Source: Mycolicibacterium komossense (GTDB lineage: Bacteria; Actinomycetota; Actinomycetes; Mycobacteriales; Mycobacteriaceae). From it: DNA of 64,000 bases. Within the stretch, counting starts at the first letter, position 1; each line of letters starts with the position of its first letter. The notes beneath the pieces were generated by a model. That model was not told where the DNA came from. It searched no databases and saw only the letters and a program-made list of their open reading frames with translations. Below are positions 28,131-36,953 of the stretch, piece by piece. Location of the stretch: NCBI RefSeq assembly GCF_025822605.1, contig NZ_JACKTY010000030.1, positions 1 to 64,000 on the forward strand, in the 5' to 3' direction. The position numbers and the translations under genes were made by a program.

Positions 28131-31100
28131 GTGGAAGTTGCCATCAAGTCCTATCTGACAGCCGGTGTGGCCCTGGTCGGCGCCTCTGCCATCGCGCTCG
28201 CGCCCATTCAGGTCACCCCGCCCGATTTCGCCATTCGGGGCGAGCGGGTCGTCGCAGTCCTCGGTGATGTCTCCCTCTCGACCGCCTCGGACATCATTGC
28301 GGCCCTCCACGGCGCATTCGCGGCGTCCCAGACGGGCGCGGCCGCGGTCACCGGGGCCGGCGATGCCGCACTCGCAGAACTCGGCAGCGCGCTACAGACG
28401 ACGCTGGCGCAGGGAGTCGCCGCCGGCGATACCGCGTTCCAGTCCTTTGTCGACGGTCTGGAGGCCGGGGGTGGCGCGCTGGCCACGGCGGTGAACAAGA
28501 CCATCGCAAGTTTCGCCACTCCGGCCGAATTCGTGAACGCGCTGGTCACTGCGATCGCTCAGCTCAACCAGAACCTGGCGGTGGCGTTGCAGGTCGCCCT
28601 GGCGCCTCTGCTCACCCTGGATGTCGACATCAACATCCACCTGGATGCGTCGGCCATCGCGCAGGCCCTGGCCAACGCCGGTGCACAGCTGGCAGCCGCG
28701 TTCAACGCCGCTGTCGCAGCGTTCCCCACCCCGGCTGAGTTCGTCACCGCCGTTACCACCGCGCTCGGTGCGGTCATCCCCGGCCTGGCGGCCGCCGCCA
28801 CCGCGGCGCAGGCTGTGGTCACCAACCTCTCGGCAGCGCTGGCCAGCACCATCAACGCGGGTATCGCGGCGGGCAGCACGGCGTTCCAAGCGGTCATCAA
28901 CGGACTGCTCGACGGCACCGGACAGCTCGCCCTGGCGTTCCAGGCTGCGCTCGCGGCCTTCCCGTCGCCGGCCGCGTTCGTCAACGCTCTGGTTGGCGCA
29001 TTCGCGCAGATCAGCCCCAACCTGGCGCTCGCTTTGCAGGTTGCCCTGCAGGGCATCAGTGTGGGGATCAACGTCAGCGCGACAGTCATCGCGAACGCAC
29101 TGGCCACCGCCGGCACCGCACTGGCCACCGCGTTCAACACCGTCGTCGCGTCCTTCCCTAACATCGCCGCGTTCGCGGCAGTCCTCAGTGGGGCACTGGC
29201 CGGGTTCGTTCCCGGACTGGCCACCGCACTGCAGACCACGCAGGCCCTGATCGGAAACCTGTCGACGGCCTTGGCGAGCACCATCGCCGCAGGCCTCGCC
29301 TCGGGCGCCACCGCATTCCAGGCGTTCGTCACCGGACTGCAGACGGCGGGCAGCCAGCTGTCCGCCGCCTTCGCGGCGGCACTCGCCGCGTTCCCGTCGC
29401 CTGCTGCCTTCGTCAACGCCTTGGTCACGGCGCTCTCGCAGATCAGCCCGGCACTGTCGGCCTCGTTGCAAGTCGCATTGCAGGCGGCCATCGATCTGGG
29501 GGTGAACCTCAACGTTCCCGCCATCGCCGACGCCCTGATCAACGCAGGCGCCAACGTGGCCGCCGCGTTCAACGCGGCCATCGCCGCGTTCCCGACGCCG
29601 GCCGCATTCGCTGCCGCCATCACCGGGGCGCTGGGCGCATTGGTCCCGGGACTCACGGCCGCTGCACAGGCGGCCCAGACCGTGATCACCAATCTCACGT
29701 CGACGTTGGGCGCCACGATCGCCGCCGGTGTCGTTGCCGGCAGCACTGCGTTCCAGGCGGTGATTAACGGGCTCCTCGACGTCGGAACACCGCTGTACGC
29801 CGCGTTCCAAGCCGCTCTCGCCGCCTTCCCGACACCCGCGGCCTTCGTCAACGCCCTGGTCACGGCCGCCGCACAGTTGAGCCCGGCGCTGTCCGCCGCC
29901 CTGCAGGTCGCCCTGCAGGCAGTGGTTCAGCTGGGGGTCGACCTGAACGTCACGGCCATCGCCAACGCCCTGGTCAATGCAGGTGCCGACCTGGCCGCCA
30001 CATTCAACGCGGTGGTCGCGGCCTTCCCGTCGCCGGCCGCCTTCGCCGCAGCCCTCGGCGGTGCCGTGGCCGGCTTCATTCCGGTGGTGGTCGGGACGGT
30101 GTCGGCGACCGAAGGCATCCTCGCCAACCTGGCGGCAGCGTTGGCCAGTGCCATCAATGCCGGAATCAGCTTGGGCCGCACGGCATTCCAGGCCTTCACC
30201 GACGCGTTGGTGGCTGGCAGCAGCCAGCTCATCGGGGCGCTGCAGGCCGTTCTCGGGGTGCTTCCTTCGCCGGTCGCATTCGTCAATGCCCTGATCGGCG
30301 CGGTCACCAATATCAACGCCAGCCTGGGCGCCGCCTTGCAGGTCGCGCTGCAGGGTGCCATCGATCTCGGGGCCGCGCTGAACCTGCCGGCCATCGTCTC
30401 GGCGTTGGCCAATGCCGGTTCGACCTTGGCCGCCGCGTTCAACGCGGTGGTCGCGAACTTCCCGACACCTGCCGAATTCGCCGCCGCACTGACCGGGGCC
30501 CTGGCCGGGGTGCTGCCGGGAGTCACCGCGATTGTCACCGCGGGCGGGACGGCTATCGCCACCCTGTCCGCTGCCTTGGCCAGCGCCATCGCGGCCGGGG
30601 TGGCCACGGGCGCCACGGCGTTCCAGGCGGTCGTCGGCGGCCTGCTCAACGGCACCGGGCAGCTCGTCGACGCGCTCAAGGCGGCCCTGTCGGCGTTCCC
30701 GACGCCGGCAGCATTCGTCAATGCACTGGTCTCGGCGGCCGCTCAGATCAGCCCGAGTGTGGCGCTCGCACTGCAGGTTGCCTTGCAGGCGACTGTCAAC
30801 CTGGGCGCTGCGCTGAACATCCCCGCCATCGCGACCGCACTGGCGAACGCCGGGGGTGCGTTGGCCACCGCCTTCAATGCGGCGGTCGCAGCGTTCCCGA
30901 CACCCGCGGAGTTCGCCACGGCCCTCACTGGTGCCCTGGCAGGTTTCGTTCCTGGCATCAACGCGGCGGCGCAGGCGGCCGCGACCGTGATCACCAACCT
31001 GTCCGCTGCGGTGGCCGGTGGCATCACCGCCGGCAGCGCCGCCGTGCAAGCCGTCATCACCGGATTGCTGAAGGACGGCGGTGCACTGGCAGTGGCTCTG

Positions 31101-31892
31101 CAGTCGTCGCTGGCCGGCATCCAACCCGCCATCGCTGAGCTGGGCACCGTGCTGGTGCAGGCGGCGGCCAATGCCGGAGTCCAGATCAGTGCGGCTGTGC
31201 ACGCCACGCTGGCCGGCATTCCCAGCCCTGCCGATGTCGTTGCTGCAGTGCAGATTGCGGTCAATGCACTGGCTACGGCCGGCCACGACCTGGCCGATAT
31301 CGGCGTCACGGCCGCGACCGAATTCGGTACCGCGTTCCACAACACGGTCGTCACCGCGCTCAAAGACGGCAATGACGCCATCGCGGCGATCACCGCCGGT
31401 CTGACGGCCGCTGCCGCGCGCCTGACCGTCGGTGGTTCGGTCACGGTGGGTGGCGGCGTCGCAGTCGACGGTGGTGTCAGCGCCAAGACCGACGGTGGGC
31501 TCAAACTCGCCTCGGCCACGGCGCCCACCGCTGCCGGCAAGGCCGCTGCGACCACTGGTAGCTTCACCCCGGCTGCCGTCACGAGCACCAAGCTCCCCGC
31601 GGACAGTTCGACGGTGACGGTGGCTACCGACGGCAGCGCTTCGGCTCCGGTTCCTCAGGCCAAGCCGCGGCTCAACGTGGTCAAGGATCTGCCCACTAAG
31701 CCGGAAACCACTGCGGCAGCGACCGATTCGGCGACCACGGGCGGCGGTCTCAGTGGAGTCCGCAAGCAGGTCGACGCGGCCACCTCAGGTGTGGCGAGCT
31801 CCGTGGACAAGGCCGTGAAGTCGCTGACGCCCAAGCAGTCGGCGGACAAGCCCGCCAAGAAGACGGCCGGCTCGGCACACGCGGCCGGCTAG
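28131..31892 (+). CDS. Large secreted Ala-rich protein with 144-residue repeats
   Basis: The protein has 1253 residues, GTG start with AGGAG five bases upstream. Residues 5-25 (SYLTAGVALVGASAIALAP) form a signal-peptide-like segment common in mycobacterial surface proteins. From about residue 60 to 1030 a unit of 144 residues repeats about six and a half times. Each unit holds two related halves with AAFPTPAxF or AAFPSPAAFVNAL, and a GxTAFQA motif. The tail (about 1120 on) is Lys/Thr/Ala-rich and disordered. There is no anchoring motif. It is not a PE or PPE protein because the PE and PPE signatures are absent. Function is unknown; cell-surface or capsule structure is a guess. Confidence 0.85.
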   Translation: MEVAIKSYLTAGVALVGASAIALAPIQVTPPDFAIRGERVVAVLGDVSLSTASDIIAALHGAFAASQTGAAAVTGAGDAALAELGSALQTTLAQGVAAGDTAFQSFVDGLEAGGGALATAVNKTIASFATPAEFVNALVTAIAQLNQNLAVALQVALAPLLTLDVDINIHLDASAIAQALANAGAQLAAAFNAAVAAFPTPAEFVTAVTTALGAVIPGLAAAATAAQAVVTNLSAALASTINAGIAAGSTAFQAVINGLLDGTGQLALAFQAALAAFPSPAAFVNALVGAFAQISPNLALALQVALQGISVGINVSATVIANALATAGTALATAFNTVVASFPNIAAFAAVLSGALAGFVPGLATALQTTQALIGNLSTALASTIAAGLASGATAFQAFVTGLQTAGSQLSAAFAAALAAFPSPAAFVNALVTALSQISPALSASLQVALQAAIDLGVNLNVPAIADALINAGANVAAAFNAAIAAFPTPAAFAAAITGALGALVPGLTAAAQAAQTVITNLTSTLGATIAAGVVAGSTAFQAVINGLLDVGTPLYAAFQAALAAFPTPAAFVNALVTAAAQLSPALSAALQVALQAVVQLGVDLNVTAIANALVNAGADLAATFNAVVAAFPSPAAFAAALGGAVAGFIPVVVGTVSATEGILANLAAALASAINAGISLGRTAFQAFTDALVAGSSQLIGALQAVLGVLPSPVAFVNALIGAVTNINASLGAALQVALQGAIDLGAALNLPAIVSALANAGSTLAAAFNAVVANFPTPAEFAAALTGALAGVLPGVTAIVTAGGTAIATLSAALASAIAAGVATGATAFQAVVGGLLNGTGQLVDALKAALSAFPTPAAFVNALVSAAAQISPSVALALQVALQATVNLGAALNIPAIATALANAGGALATAFNAAVAAFPTPAEFATALTGALAGFVPGINAAAQAAATVITNLSAAVAGGITAGSAAVQAVITGLLKDGGALAVALQSSLAGIQPAIAELGTVLVQAAANAGVQISAAVHATLAGIPSPADVVAAVQIAVNALATAGHDLADIGVTAATEFGTAFHNTVVTALKDGNDAIAAITAGLTAAAARLTVGGSVTVGGGVAVDGGVSAKTDGGLKLASATAPTAAGKAAATTGSFTPAAVTSTKLPADSSTVTVATDGSASAPVPQAKPRLNVVKDLPTKPETTAAATDSATTGGGLSGVRKQVDAATSGVASSVDKAVKSLTPKQSADKPAKKTAGSAHAAG
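28425..31060 (+). repeat. Tandem 432-bp coding repeats
   Basis: GxTAFQA-encoding segments recur at about 432-base spacing (for example about 28878, 29310 and 29742), matching the 144-residue protein period. Copies are diverged rather than identical. Confidence 0.75.
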
Positions 31893-31901
31893 CCCTCTTC
31901 G

Positions 31902-31960
31902 CGAGCAGACGCAAAAGACCCCCGAAACCTGGTGTTTCGGGGGTCTTTTGCGTCTGCTCG
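31902..31960. terminator. Bidirectional terminator with 27-bp perfect arms
   Basis: Bases 31902-31928 are the exact reverse complement of 31934-31960 across a five-base loop. The arms contain A and T runs (CAAAAGACC / GGTCTTTTG), so it can terminate both the repeat-protein gene and the convergent flavin-protein gene. Confidence 0.85.
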
Positions 31961-31974
31961 TCAGGTGACAGGGG

Positions 31975-32400
31975 CTAGAGGGCGCCGAGGTCCGCCGACA
32001 CCCAGTGCTGCGGCTGCATATAGATGGCGATGTTTTCACCCAATTCCTTCCGGGCGAATTCGAGGTACCTGTCGGCAGCCTCACCGTCGAGGTAGCGCCG
32101 CGTCATCTCCTCCAACTGGGCGTCGGTTCCGGGTTCGATGCGGCTGACCGCGCCGTCGACGGCGACGTAGCGCACGGTCGGCTCCACACGCTCGACCATC
32201 AGTGAGAAATAGCCCGTCGCCTCGATCAGGCGGGCCTTGCGCGAGCCGGGTCCGGTCAGGATCCACGGTTCGCCGCCGGGTGTGTACTGGTACCAGATCG
32301 GCACGGTCAGCGGGCCGCGAGCATCACCGGCGTACACCGACAGGGCGGCGTTCCGGGACTCGGCCAGAAATTGTTCGCGTTCATCTTGGGAAAGGGCCAT
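31975..32400 (-). CDS. Pyridoxamine 5'-phosphate oxidase-family (split barrel) flavin-binding protein
   Basis: ATG at 32400 gives 141 residues. The frame is open further upstream, but that extension lacks family features. ALSVYAGDARGPLTVPIWYQY and PWILTGPGSRKARLIEATG form the split-barrel FMN/F420-binding core, and EPTVRYVAVDGAVSRIEPGT follows. Mycobacterial relatives use F420 or FMN, and the specific reaction is unknown. It is divergent from an F420-dependent oxidoreductase. Confidence 0.8.
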   Translation of the reverse strand: MALSQDEREQFLAESRNAALSVYAGDARGPLTVPIWYQYTPGGEPWILTGPGSRKARLIEATGYFSLMVERVEPTVRYVAVDGAVSRIEPGTDAQLEEMTRRYLDGEAADRYLEFARKELGENIAIYMQPQHWVSADLGAL

Positions 32401-32511
32401 GTCTCCAAAGTAGCCAGAACAGCCGGGGACGGCATCGCCGCCTGCGCGAGTGGTGGTCACGCATGCCGACATCCAGCCTGAGCCGATCGGCACTGCCCTA
32501 GAGTCGTAAAC

Positions 32512-33504
32512 ATGCGCTTCGGACTGTTCATCCCGCAAGGCTGGCGACTCGATCTGGTCGGTATCGACCCCGCGGAGCAGTGGGCGGTGATGCGCGATCT
32601 CGCGGCCTATGTCGACGACGGCGGCATCTGGGACTCGCTTTGGGTGTACGACCACTTCCATACCGTGCCGATGCCTACCGACGAGGCCACCCATGAGGCG
32701 TGGTCGTTGATGTCGGCCTACGCGGCGACGACGTCACGGATCAAGCTCGGCCAGATGTGCACGGCGATGAGCTACCGCAATCCGGTCTACCTGGCCAAGG
32801 TGGCTGCCACCGCGGACATCATCTCGGGCGGCCGGGTTCAGATGGGGATCGGTGGCGGCTGGTACGAACACGAATGGCGCGCCTACGGTTACGGATTCCC
32901 GTCGGCCGGGGTCCGGCTCGCCCGCCTCGACGAGGGCGTCCAGATCATGCGCGACGCGTGGCGCGACGGCAGGGTCAGCTTCGAGGGCAAGCACTATCAG
33001 GTTGACGGCGCCATCGTGCAGCCAAAGCCACTGCAGGACAGCGGTATTCCGCTGTGGATTGCCGGCGGCGGGGAGAAGGTCACACTCAGGATCGCCGCCG
33101 AATACGCGCAGTACACCAACTTCACCTCCGAACCCGAGGGCTTCGCCCATAAGTCGCAGATTCTGGCCGAGCATTGCCGCGAGGTGGGCACCGACTTCGA
33201 CGCGATCGTCCGGTCGGCCAACATCAACCCGGTCCTGGGCGCCTCCGATGCCGACGTCCAGAACCGGCTGGCGGGGATTCGCGGTCGGCTCGTGCCGGTG
33301 GTCGGCGACGGAGCAGCCGACGCCATGATCGGTTCGATGAGCGGACCGGACTCGGTCGCGGGCACCCCCGGGCAGGTCATCGCGTCGCTGCGGCGCCTGC
33401 GTGATCTCGGCTGCGAGTACGTCATCTGCTATTTCGCCGAGGCGGCGTACGACCGGTCCGGGATCGAACTGTTCGAGAAGGAAGTGATCCCCGCGCTGTC
33501 GTGA
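32512..33504 (+). CDS. LLM-class F420-dependent oxidoreductase
   Basis: The protein has 330 residues. MRFGLFIPQGWRLDL, LWVYDHFHTVPMP, RIKLGQMCTAMSYRNPVYLAK and GRVQMGIGGGWYEHEW are the standard barrel and cofactor segments, and GIPLWIAGGGEKVTLRIAA follows. TAGAGT ends seven bases before ATG 32512, so the message is probably leaderless. Substrate unknown. Confidence 0.88.
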   Translation: MRFGLFIPQGWRLDLVGIDPAEQWAVMRDLAAYVDDGGIWDSLWVYDHFHTVPMPTDEATHEAWSLMSAYAATTSRIKLGQMCTAMSYRNPVYLAKVAATADIISGGRVQMGIGGGWYEHEWRAYGYGFPSAGVRLARLDEGVQIMRDAWRDGRVSFEGKHYQVDGAIVQPKPLQDSGIPLWIAGGGEKVTLRIAAEYAQYTNFTSEPEGFAHKSQILAEHCREVGTDFDAIVRSANINPVLGASDADVQNRLAGIRGRLVPVVGDGAADAMIGSMSGPDSVAGTPGQVIASLRRLRDLGCEYVICYFAEAAYDRSGIELFEKEVIPALS

Positions 33505-33517
33505 CCTCGTCGGCGGT

Positions 33518-33536
33518 GAAATGAGAATGTCATTTC
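33518..33536. promoter_or_regulatory. Palindromic operator candidate ahead of the OB-fold/thiolase pair
   Basis: GAAATGA-GAATG-TCATTTC is a perfect 7-base-arm inverted repeat about 68 bases before the next start codon. It differs from the KstR and KstR2 motifs that I know, and may bind a TetR-type regulator. Confidence 0.4.
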
Positions 33537-33603
33537 CGCTGACGATAACTGTATTGTACGATTCCGGAAGCGCATTATTGGATCGGCTTGCGGAGGTTGT
33601 TCG

Positions 33604-34041
33604 ATGCAGAAGGCACTTGCTCCGGAGATCTCAACCTGGCCCGAGGAGAACCCTCAGCTGATCGGAAGTCGGTGTGGCGCTTGCCATGCCACCGTCTTCC
33701 CGGTGCAGACGCACTGCCCGAAATGTAGTAAGGCAGAGATGGCCGATCTGGCGCTGCCCCGGCGCGGCACCCTGGTGGCCTGGACCACGCAGGGCTTCCC
33801 GCCCGGGGCGCCGTACATCGGCCCGACCGGCAAAGACTTCGTCCCGTTCGGTGTCGGCCTGGTCCAGCTCGGTCTGGGAGAAGAGGCCGTCGTGCGCGTC
33901 GAGGGCAGGCTCACCGAGAACGACCCGGCCAAGTTGCAGTTCGGCATGGACGTCGAACTCGCCATGATCCCGTTCGCCACCGACGCCTCGGACCCCGACA
34001 ACCCGGTCGAGATCATCACATTCGCGTTCACGCCGGTCTAG
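33604..34041 (+). CDS. Zn-ribbon OB-fold protein (DUF35/ChsH2-like)
   Basis: The protein has 145 residues. CGACHATVFPVQTHCPKC is a four-Cys rubredoxin-like zinc ribbon at about residues 22-40, followed by an OB-fold (RGTLVAWTTQGFPPGAPYIGP). Such proteins pair with thiolase-like or hydratase partners in sterol and lipid catabolism. The thiolase-like gene starts 12 bases later, so the two likely form a complex. Confidence 0.88.
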   Translation: MQKALAPEISTWPEENPQLIGSRCGACHATVFPVQTHCPKCSKAEMADLALPRRGTLVAWTTQGFPPGAPYIGPTGKDFVPFGVGLVQLGLGEEAVVRVEGRLTENDPAKLQFGMDVELAMIPFATDASDPDNPVEIITFAFTPV

Positions 34042-34053
34042 GAAGGCATTGCC

Positions 34054-35199
34054 ATGAGTAACGACGTTGCGATCATCGGCGTGGGGCTGCACCCGTTCGG
34101 CCGTTTCGACAAGACCGCCATGGAGATGGGCGCCGAGGCGATTCACCTGGCGTTGACCGACGCCGGCCTGGAGTGGAAAGACATCCAGTTCGGTTTCGGC
34201 GGCAGCTACGAGGTGTCCAACCCCGACGCCGTCACCCGCTTGGTCGGACTGACCGGCATCACGTTCACCAACGTGTTCAACGCCTGCGCCACCGCGGCCA
34301 GCGCCATCCAGCAGACGGCCGACACCATCCGGCTCGGCAAGTACGACATCGGTATCGCCATCGGCTTGGACAAGCATCCGCGCGGTGCGTTCACCGACGA
34401 TCCGGCCAAGTTGGCGCTGCCGCAGTGGTACGCCAACAACGGCCAGTTCGTCACCACCAAGTTCTTCGGGATGAAGGCCAACCACTACCTCCACAAGCAC
34501 GGCATCTCCGAGGAGACGCTGGCGCGGGTGGCCAACAAGAACTTCCGCAACGGTGTGCTTAACCCGAAGGCGTTCCGGCGTAAGGAAATATCGGTCGACG
34601 AGATCATGGCGTCGCCGGTGCTGAACTACCCGCTGCGGCAGTTCATGTTCTGTGCCCCCGACGAGGGGGCGGCCGCGGTGATCATGTGCCGCGCCGATAT
34701 CGCCCACAAGTACACCGGCAAGCCGGTCTATGTGACGGCCTCCGAGATTCGCACCAGGACCTACGGCGCCTATGAAGTGCACGCCACCTCGGCGCCGCTC
34801 GACGAGGATCCGTCGCCGACGGTGTTCGCCGCCAAGGCCGCTTACGAAGCGGCGGGTATCGGCCCCGAGGACGTCGATATCGCGCAGCTGCAGGACACCG
34901 ACGCCGGCGCCGAGGTCATCCACATGGCCGAGACCGGATTGTGTGCCGACGGTGAGCAGGAGAAGCTGCTCGCCGACGGCGCCACCGAGATCCACGGCTC
35001 GATCCCGGTCAACACCGACGGCGGCCTGATCGCCAACGGCGAGCCGATCGGCGCCTCGGGCCTGCGCCAGATGCACGAGCTGGTTCGTCAGCTCCGCGGT
35101 GAGGCCGGCGATCGTCAGGTCCCCGGCGACCCGCGGGTCGGCCTGGCTCAGGTCTACGGCGCGCCCGGAACCGCTTCGGCGACAATCCTGTCGCGGTAG
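34054..35199 (+). CDS. Thiolase-like lipid-transfer protein (SCP2-thiolase family)
   Basis: The protein has 381 residues. DVAIIGVGLHPFGRFDKTA opens it, NVFNACATAASAIQQTADTI carries the thiolase-position Cys, and GGLIANGEPIGASGLRQMHEL is the C-terminal equivalent of the catalytic His region, though His itself is replaced. The enzyme is thus likely an aldolase or thioesterase-like member, as in steroid side-chain degradation (Ltp-type with DUF35 partner). Exact substrate unknown. Confidence 0.85.
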   Translation: MSNDVAIIGVGLHPFGRFDKTAMEMGAEAIHLALTDAGLEWKDIQFGFGGSYEVSNPDAVTRLVGLTGITFTNVFNACATAASAIQQTADTIRLGKYDIGIAIGLDKHPRGAFTDDPAKLALPQWYANNGQFVTTKFFGMKANHYLHKHGISEETLARVANKNFRNGVLNPKAFRRKEISVDEIMASPVLNYPLRQFMFCAPDEGAAAVIMCRADIAHKYTGKPVYVTASEIRTRTYGAYEVHATSAPLDEDPSPTVFAAKAAYEAAGIGPEDVDIAQLQDTDAGAEVIHMAETGLCADGEQEKLLADGATEIHGSIPVNTDGGLIANGEPIGASGLRQMHELVRQLRGEAGDRQVPGDPRVGLAQVYGAPGTASATILSR

Positions 35200-35223
35200 T
35201 CGGTACCGGGATGGCGACAACCA

Positions 35224-36909
35224 TCACGCCTGGATGACGCCCTCGACCGCCTGCCCGAGAACCAGCAGTTCGATCAATCCCGCTGTGGTGATCAAGCCGA
35301 CGTCGGCGGCAAGGGGGAGACCGACCGCGTTGACGAGCCCGCCGCCGATATCGCCGGCGAGAACCTGCTCGATCCCGCCGAGGAACAGCGTCAGGTTGTA
35401 CGCAGGTAACACTGTCACCAGGGAATTGATGATGTCGGCGGTCGGAAGGAGCGCCGCGTAGGCCGCGGACGCCGCATTCGAGATGGTGTACGCGATCGTC
35501 ATCGGCAATGCCTGCAGGTCCGCGACCACCTGGTCGGGGGTGGGCAGGGAGATTGCCGACAGCTCATGGGCTATCGACCCGCCGGGCCGCAAGTCGCCGA
35601 GGAAATCAGTGACGCCCTGCTGGGCCCCCGCGGCGAGAAGACCAGCAACCTCACCCCAGTCGACATCCGGCAGAACCCCGAACGGCGTCACCTCGTTGGC
35701 GTACCCCGCAGTGGACCAGCCGTATTTCGGGTCGCCGTAGCCGAGGTTGACGATCACCGTCAATGCGGGCTGCAGAAGGTCTGCGAGCGGTGTGCCGATC
35801 AGCGGTACGAGGCGCAGCGGTTCCAGCAGCGGCAGGTTCTCCGTCGGGATGACGTAGTAGTGCTGCGTCGGCGACGACGTCGGCAACTCGATGGCCTGAC
35901 CACCCTGCGCAACCGGTGTCACCTGGTCCGGCGTGAGGTCCGCGTATTTGGTGTGGACGAACACGATGCCCAGCCCGGCGTTGAGATCCGCCAGAAAGTT
36001 GAGTGGGTAGCGCGGGAAGTCCGCGAAACCGTCGTATTCGAGCGTGTAGTTCGTCGTCGGGAAGGCATCCGCCGGGGTCGGCCCATAGAACGGAATGCCG
36101 AGGGCCGGCAGGCTCATGCCCGGGAACCGCGACAGCAGACCACCATTGGGGTTCATCTCGTTGCCGACCAGGATGAACGACAGCGGCAGCGATGGATCGA
36201 GATCCTGCATCGCCAGCGACGAGATGACGGCGCTCTGGGAGTAGCCGAACACCGTGACGGCATTTCCCGCGTTGAGCTGTTTTTGGATCTCGGTGCCGAG
36301 GATCTGCAACCCCTGGTCCACGGACGTGTTGAGCGGCAAGCTCTTCACCCCGGTGATCGGGTACAGGCCTTCCGGAGTGTCGAGGCCCTCCGGGGTGGTG
36401 CCCACCGGACTGTTCGGTGCGACGTAGAGAGCGAAAACCCGGGCCAGGTAGTCCGGCGACACGATCGGCACGCCGCTGGGGCTCATGATCACCGCGGTGG
36501 TCTGGCTCATCGCTGCCGGCGCAGCGGCCGACGAGAGGGATTCGCGACGGGTGAAGGCGGCCAAGGCCAGTGCCACCGGGGCCTCGGCCGGTGAAACCGG
36601 ATTGTCCCCGGCGGCGGGTCCTGCCCCGGCGGCGGTCACCTTGGCGGCGGATGCGGGCCGGGCGACGGTCGCCGTGCGGGCCTGCGCCGTGACCGGGCGC
36701 AGCCCGGCCGACCGCGCGGTGGCCGACCCCGAGCTTCTCGTGACGGCCGTTTTGCTCGCGGACGGCGCATGCGACGACGCGCTCGACCCCGCCGAGGTGC
36801 CCACGGAGCTGTCCGCCCACGCCACACCCGATCCACCGGCGATGGCGGCACCGACCCCCAACGCGATCGCCAATCCGCCTACCCGACCGATGATGGGCGC
36901 TGCATTCAC
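35224..36909 (-). CDS. Secreted PE-PPE-domain alpha/beta hydrolase
   Basis: The start GTG at 36909 gives 561 residues. It is chosen because IIGRVGGLAIALGVGAAIAG plus the following VAWADS makes a signal peptide, and TAATCT-type -10 TAATCT ends seven bases upstream (leaderless). An Ala/Ser/Thr-rich linker follows. The PE-PPE domain starts at about residue 125 (AVIMSPSGVPIVSPDYL), with the nucleophile in VFGYSQSAVISSL (GxSxS). The domain is an esterase/acyltransferase fold in mycobacteria. There are no PE or PPE N-terminal motifs, so it is exported by a different route. The upstream open frame to 37560 overlaps the XPB gene and is rejected. Confidence 0.85.
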   Translation of the reverse strand: MNAAPIIGRVGGLAIALGVGAAIAGGSGVAWADSSVGTSAGSSASSHAPSASKTAVTRSSGSATARSAGLRPVTAQARTATVARPASAAKVTAAGAGPAAGDNPVSPAEAPVALALAAFTRRESLSSAAAPAAMSQTTAVIMSPSGVPIVSPDYLARVFALYVAPNSPVGTTPEGLDTPEGLYPITGVKSLPLNTSVDQGLQILGTEIQKQLNAGNAVTVFGYSQSAVISSLAMQDLDPSLPLSFILVGNEMNPNGGLLSRFPGMSLPALGIPFYGPTPADAFPTTNYTLEYDGFADFPRYPLNFLADLNAGLGIVFVHTKYADLTPDQVTPVAQGGQAIELPTSSPTQHYYVIPTENLPLLEPLRLVPLIGTPLADLLQPALTVIVNLGYGDPKYGWSTAGYANEVTPFGVLPDVDWGEVAGLLAAGAQQGVTDFLGDLRPGGSIAHELSAISLPTPDQVVADLQALPMTIAYTISNAASAAYAALLPTADIINSLVTVLPAYNLTLFLGGIEQVLAGDIGGGLVNAVGLPLAADVGLITTAGLIELLVLGQAVEGVIQA

Positions 36910-36953
36910 GAGCGGAAGATTAGCGCGGTCGGTGGACCCTGACGCGACTTTGC

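Noticed and set aside
28392-31340. 982-codon open frame on the minus strand of the repeat protein gene
   Set aside because: It is the antisense shadow of a G+C-rich repetitive coding region; it lacks a ribosome site, a signal and plausible composition, being Gly/Arg/Gln/Asp-rich.
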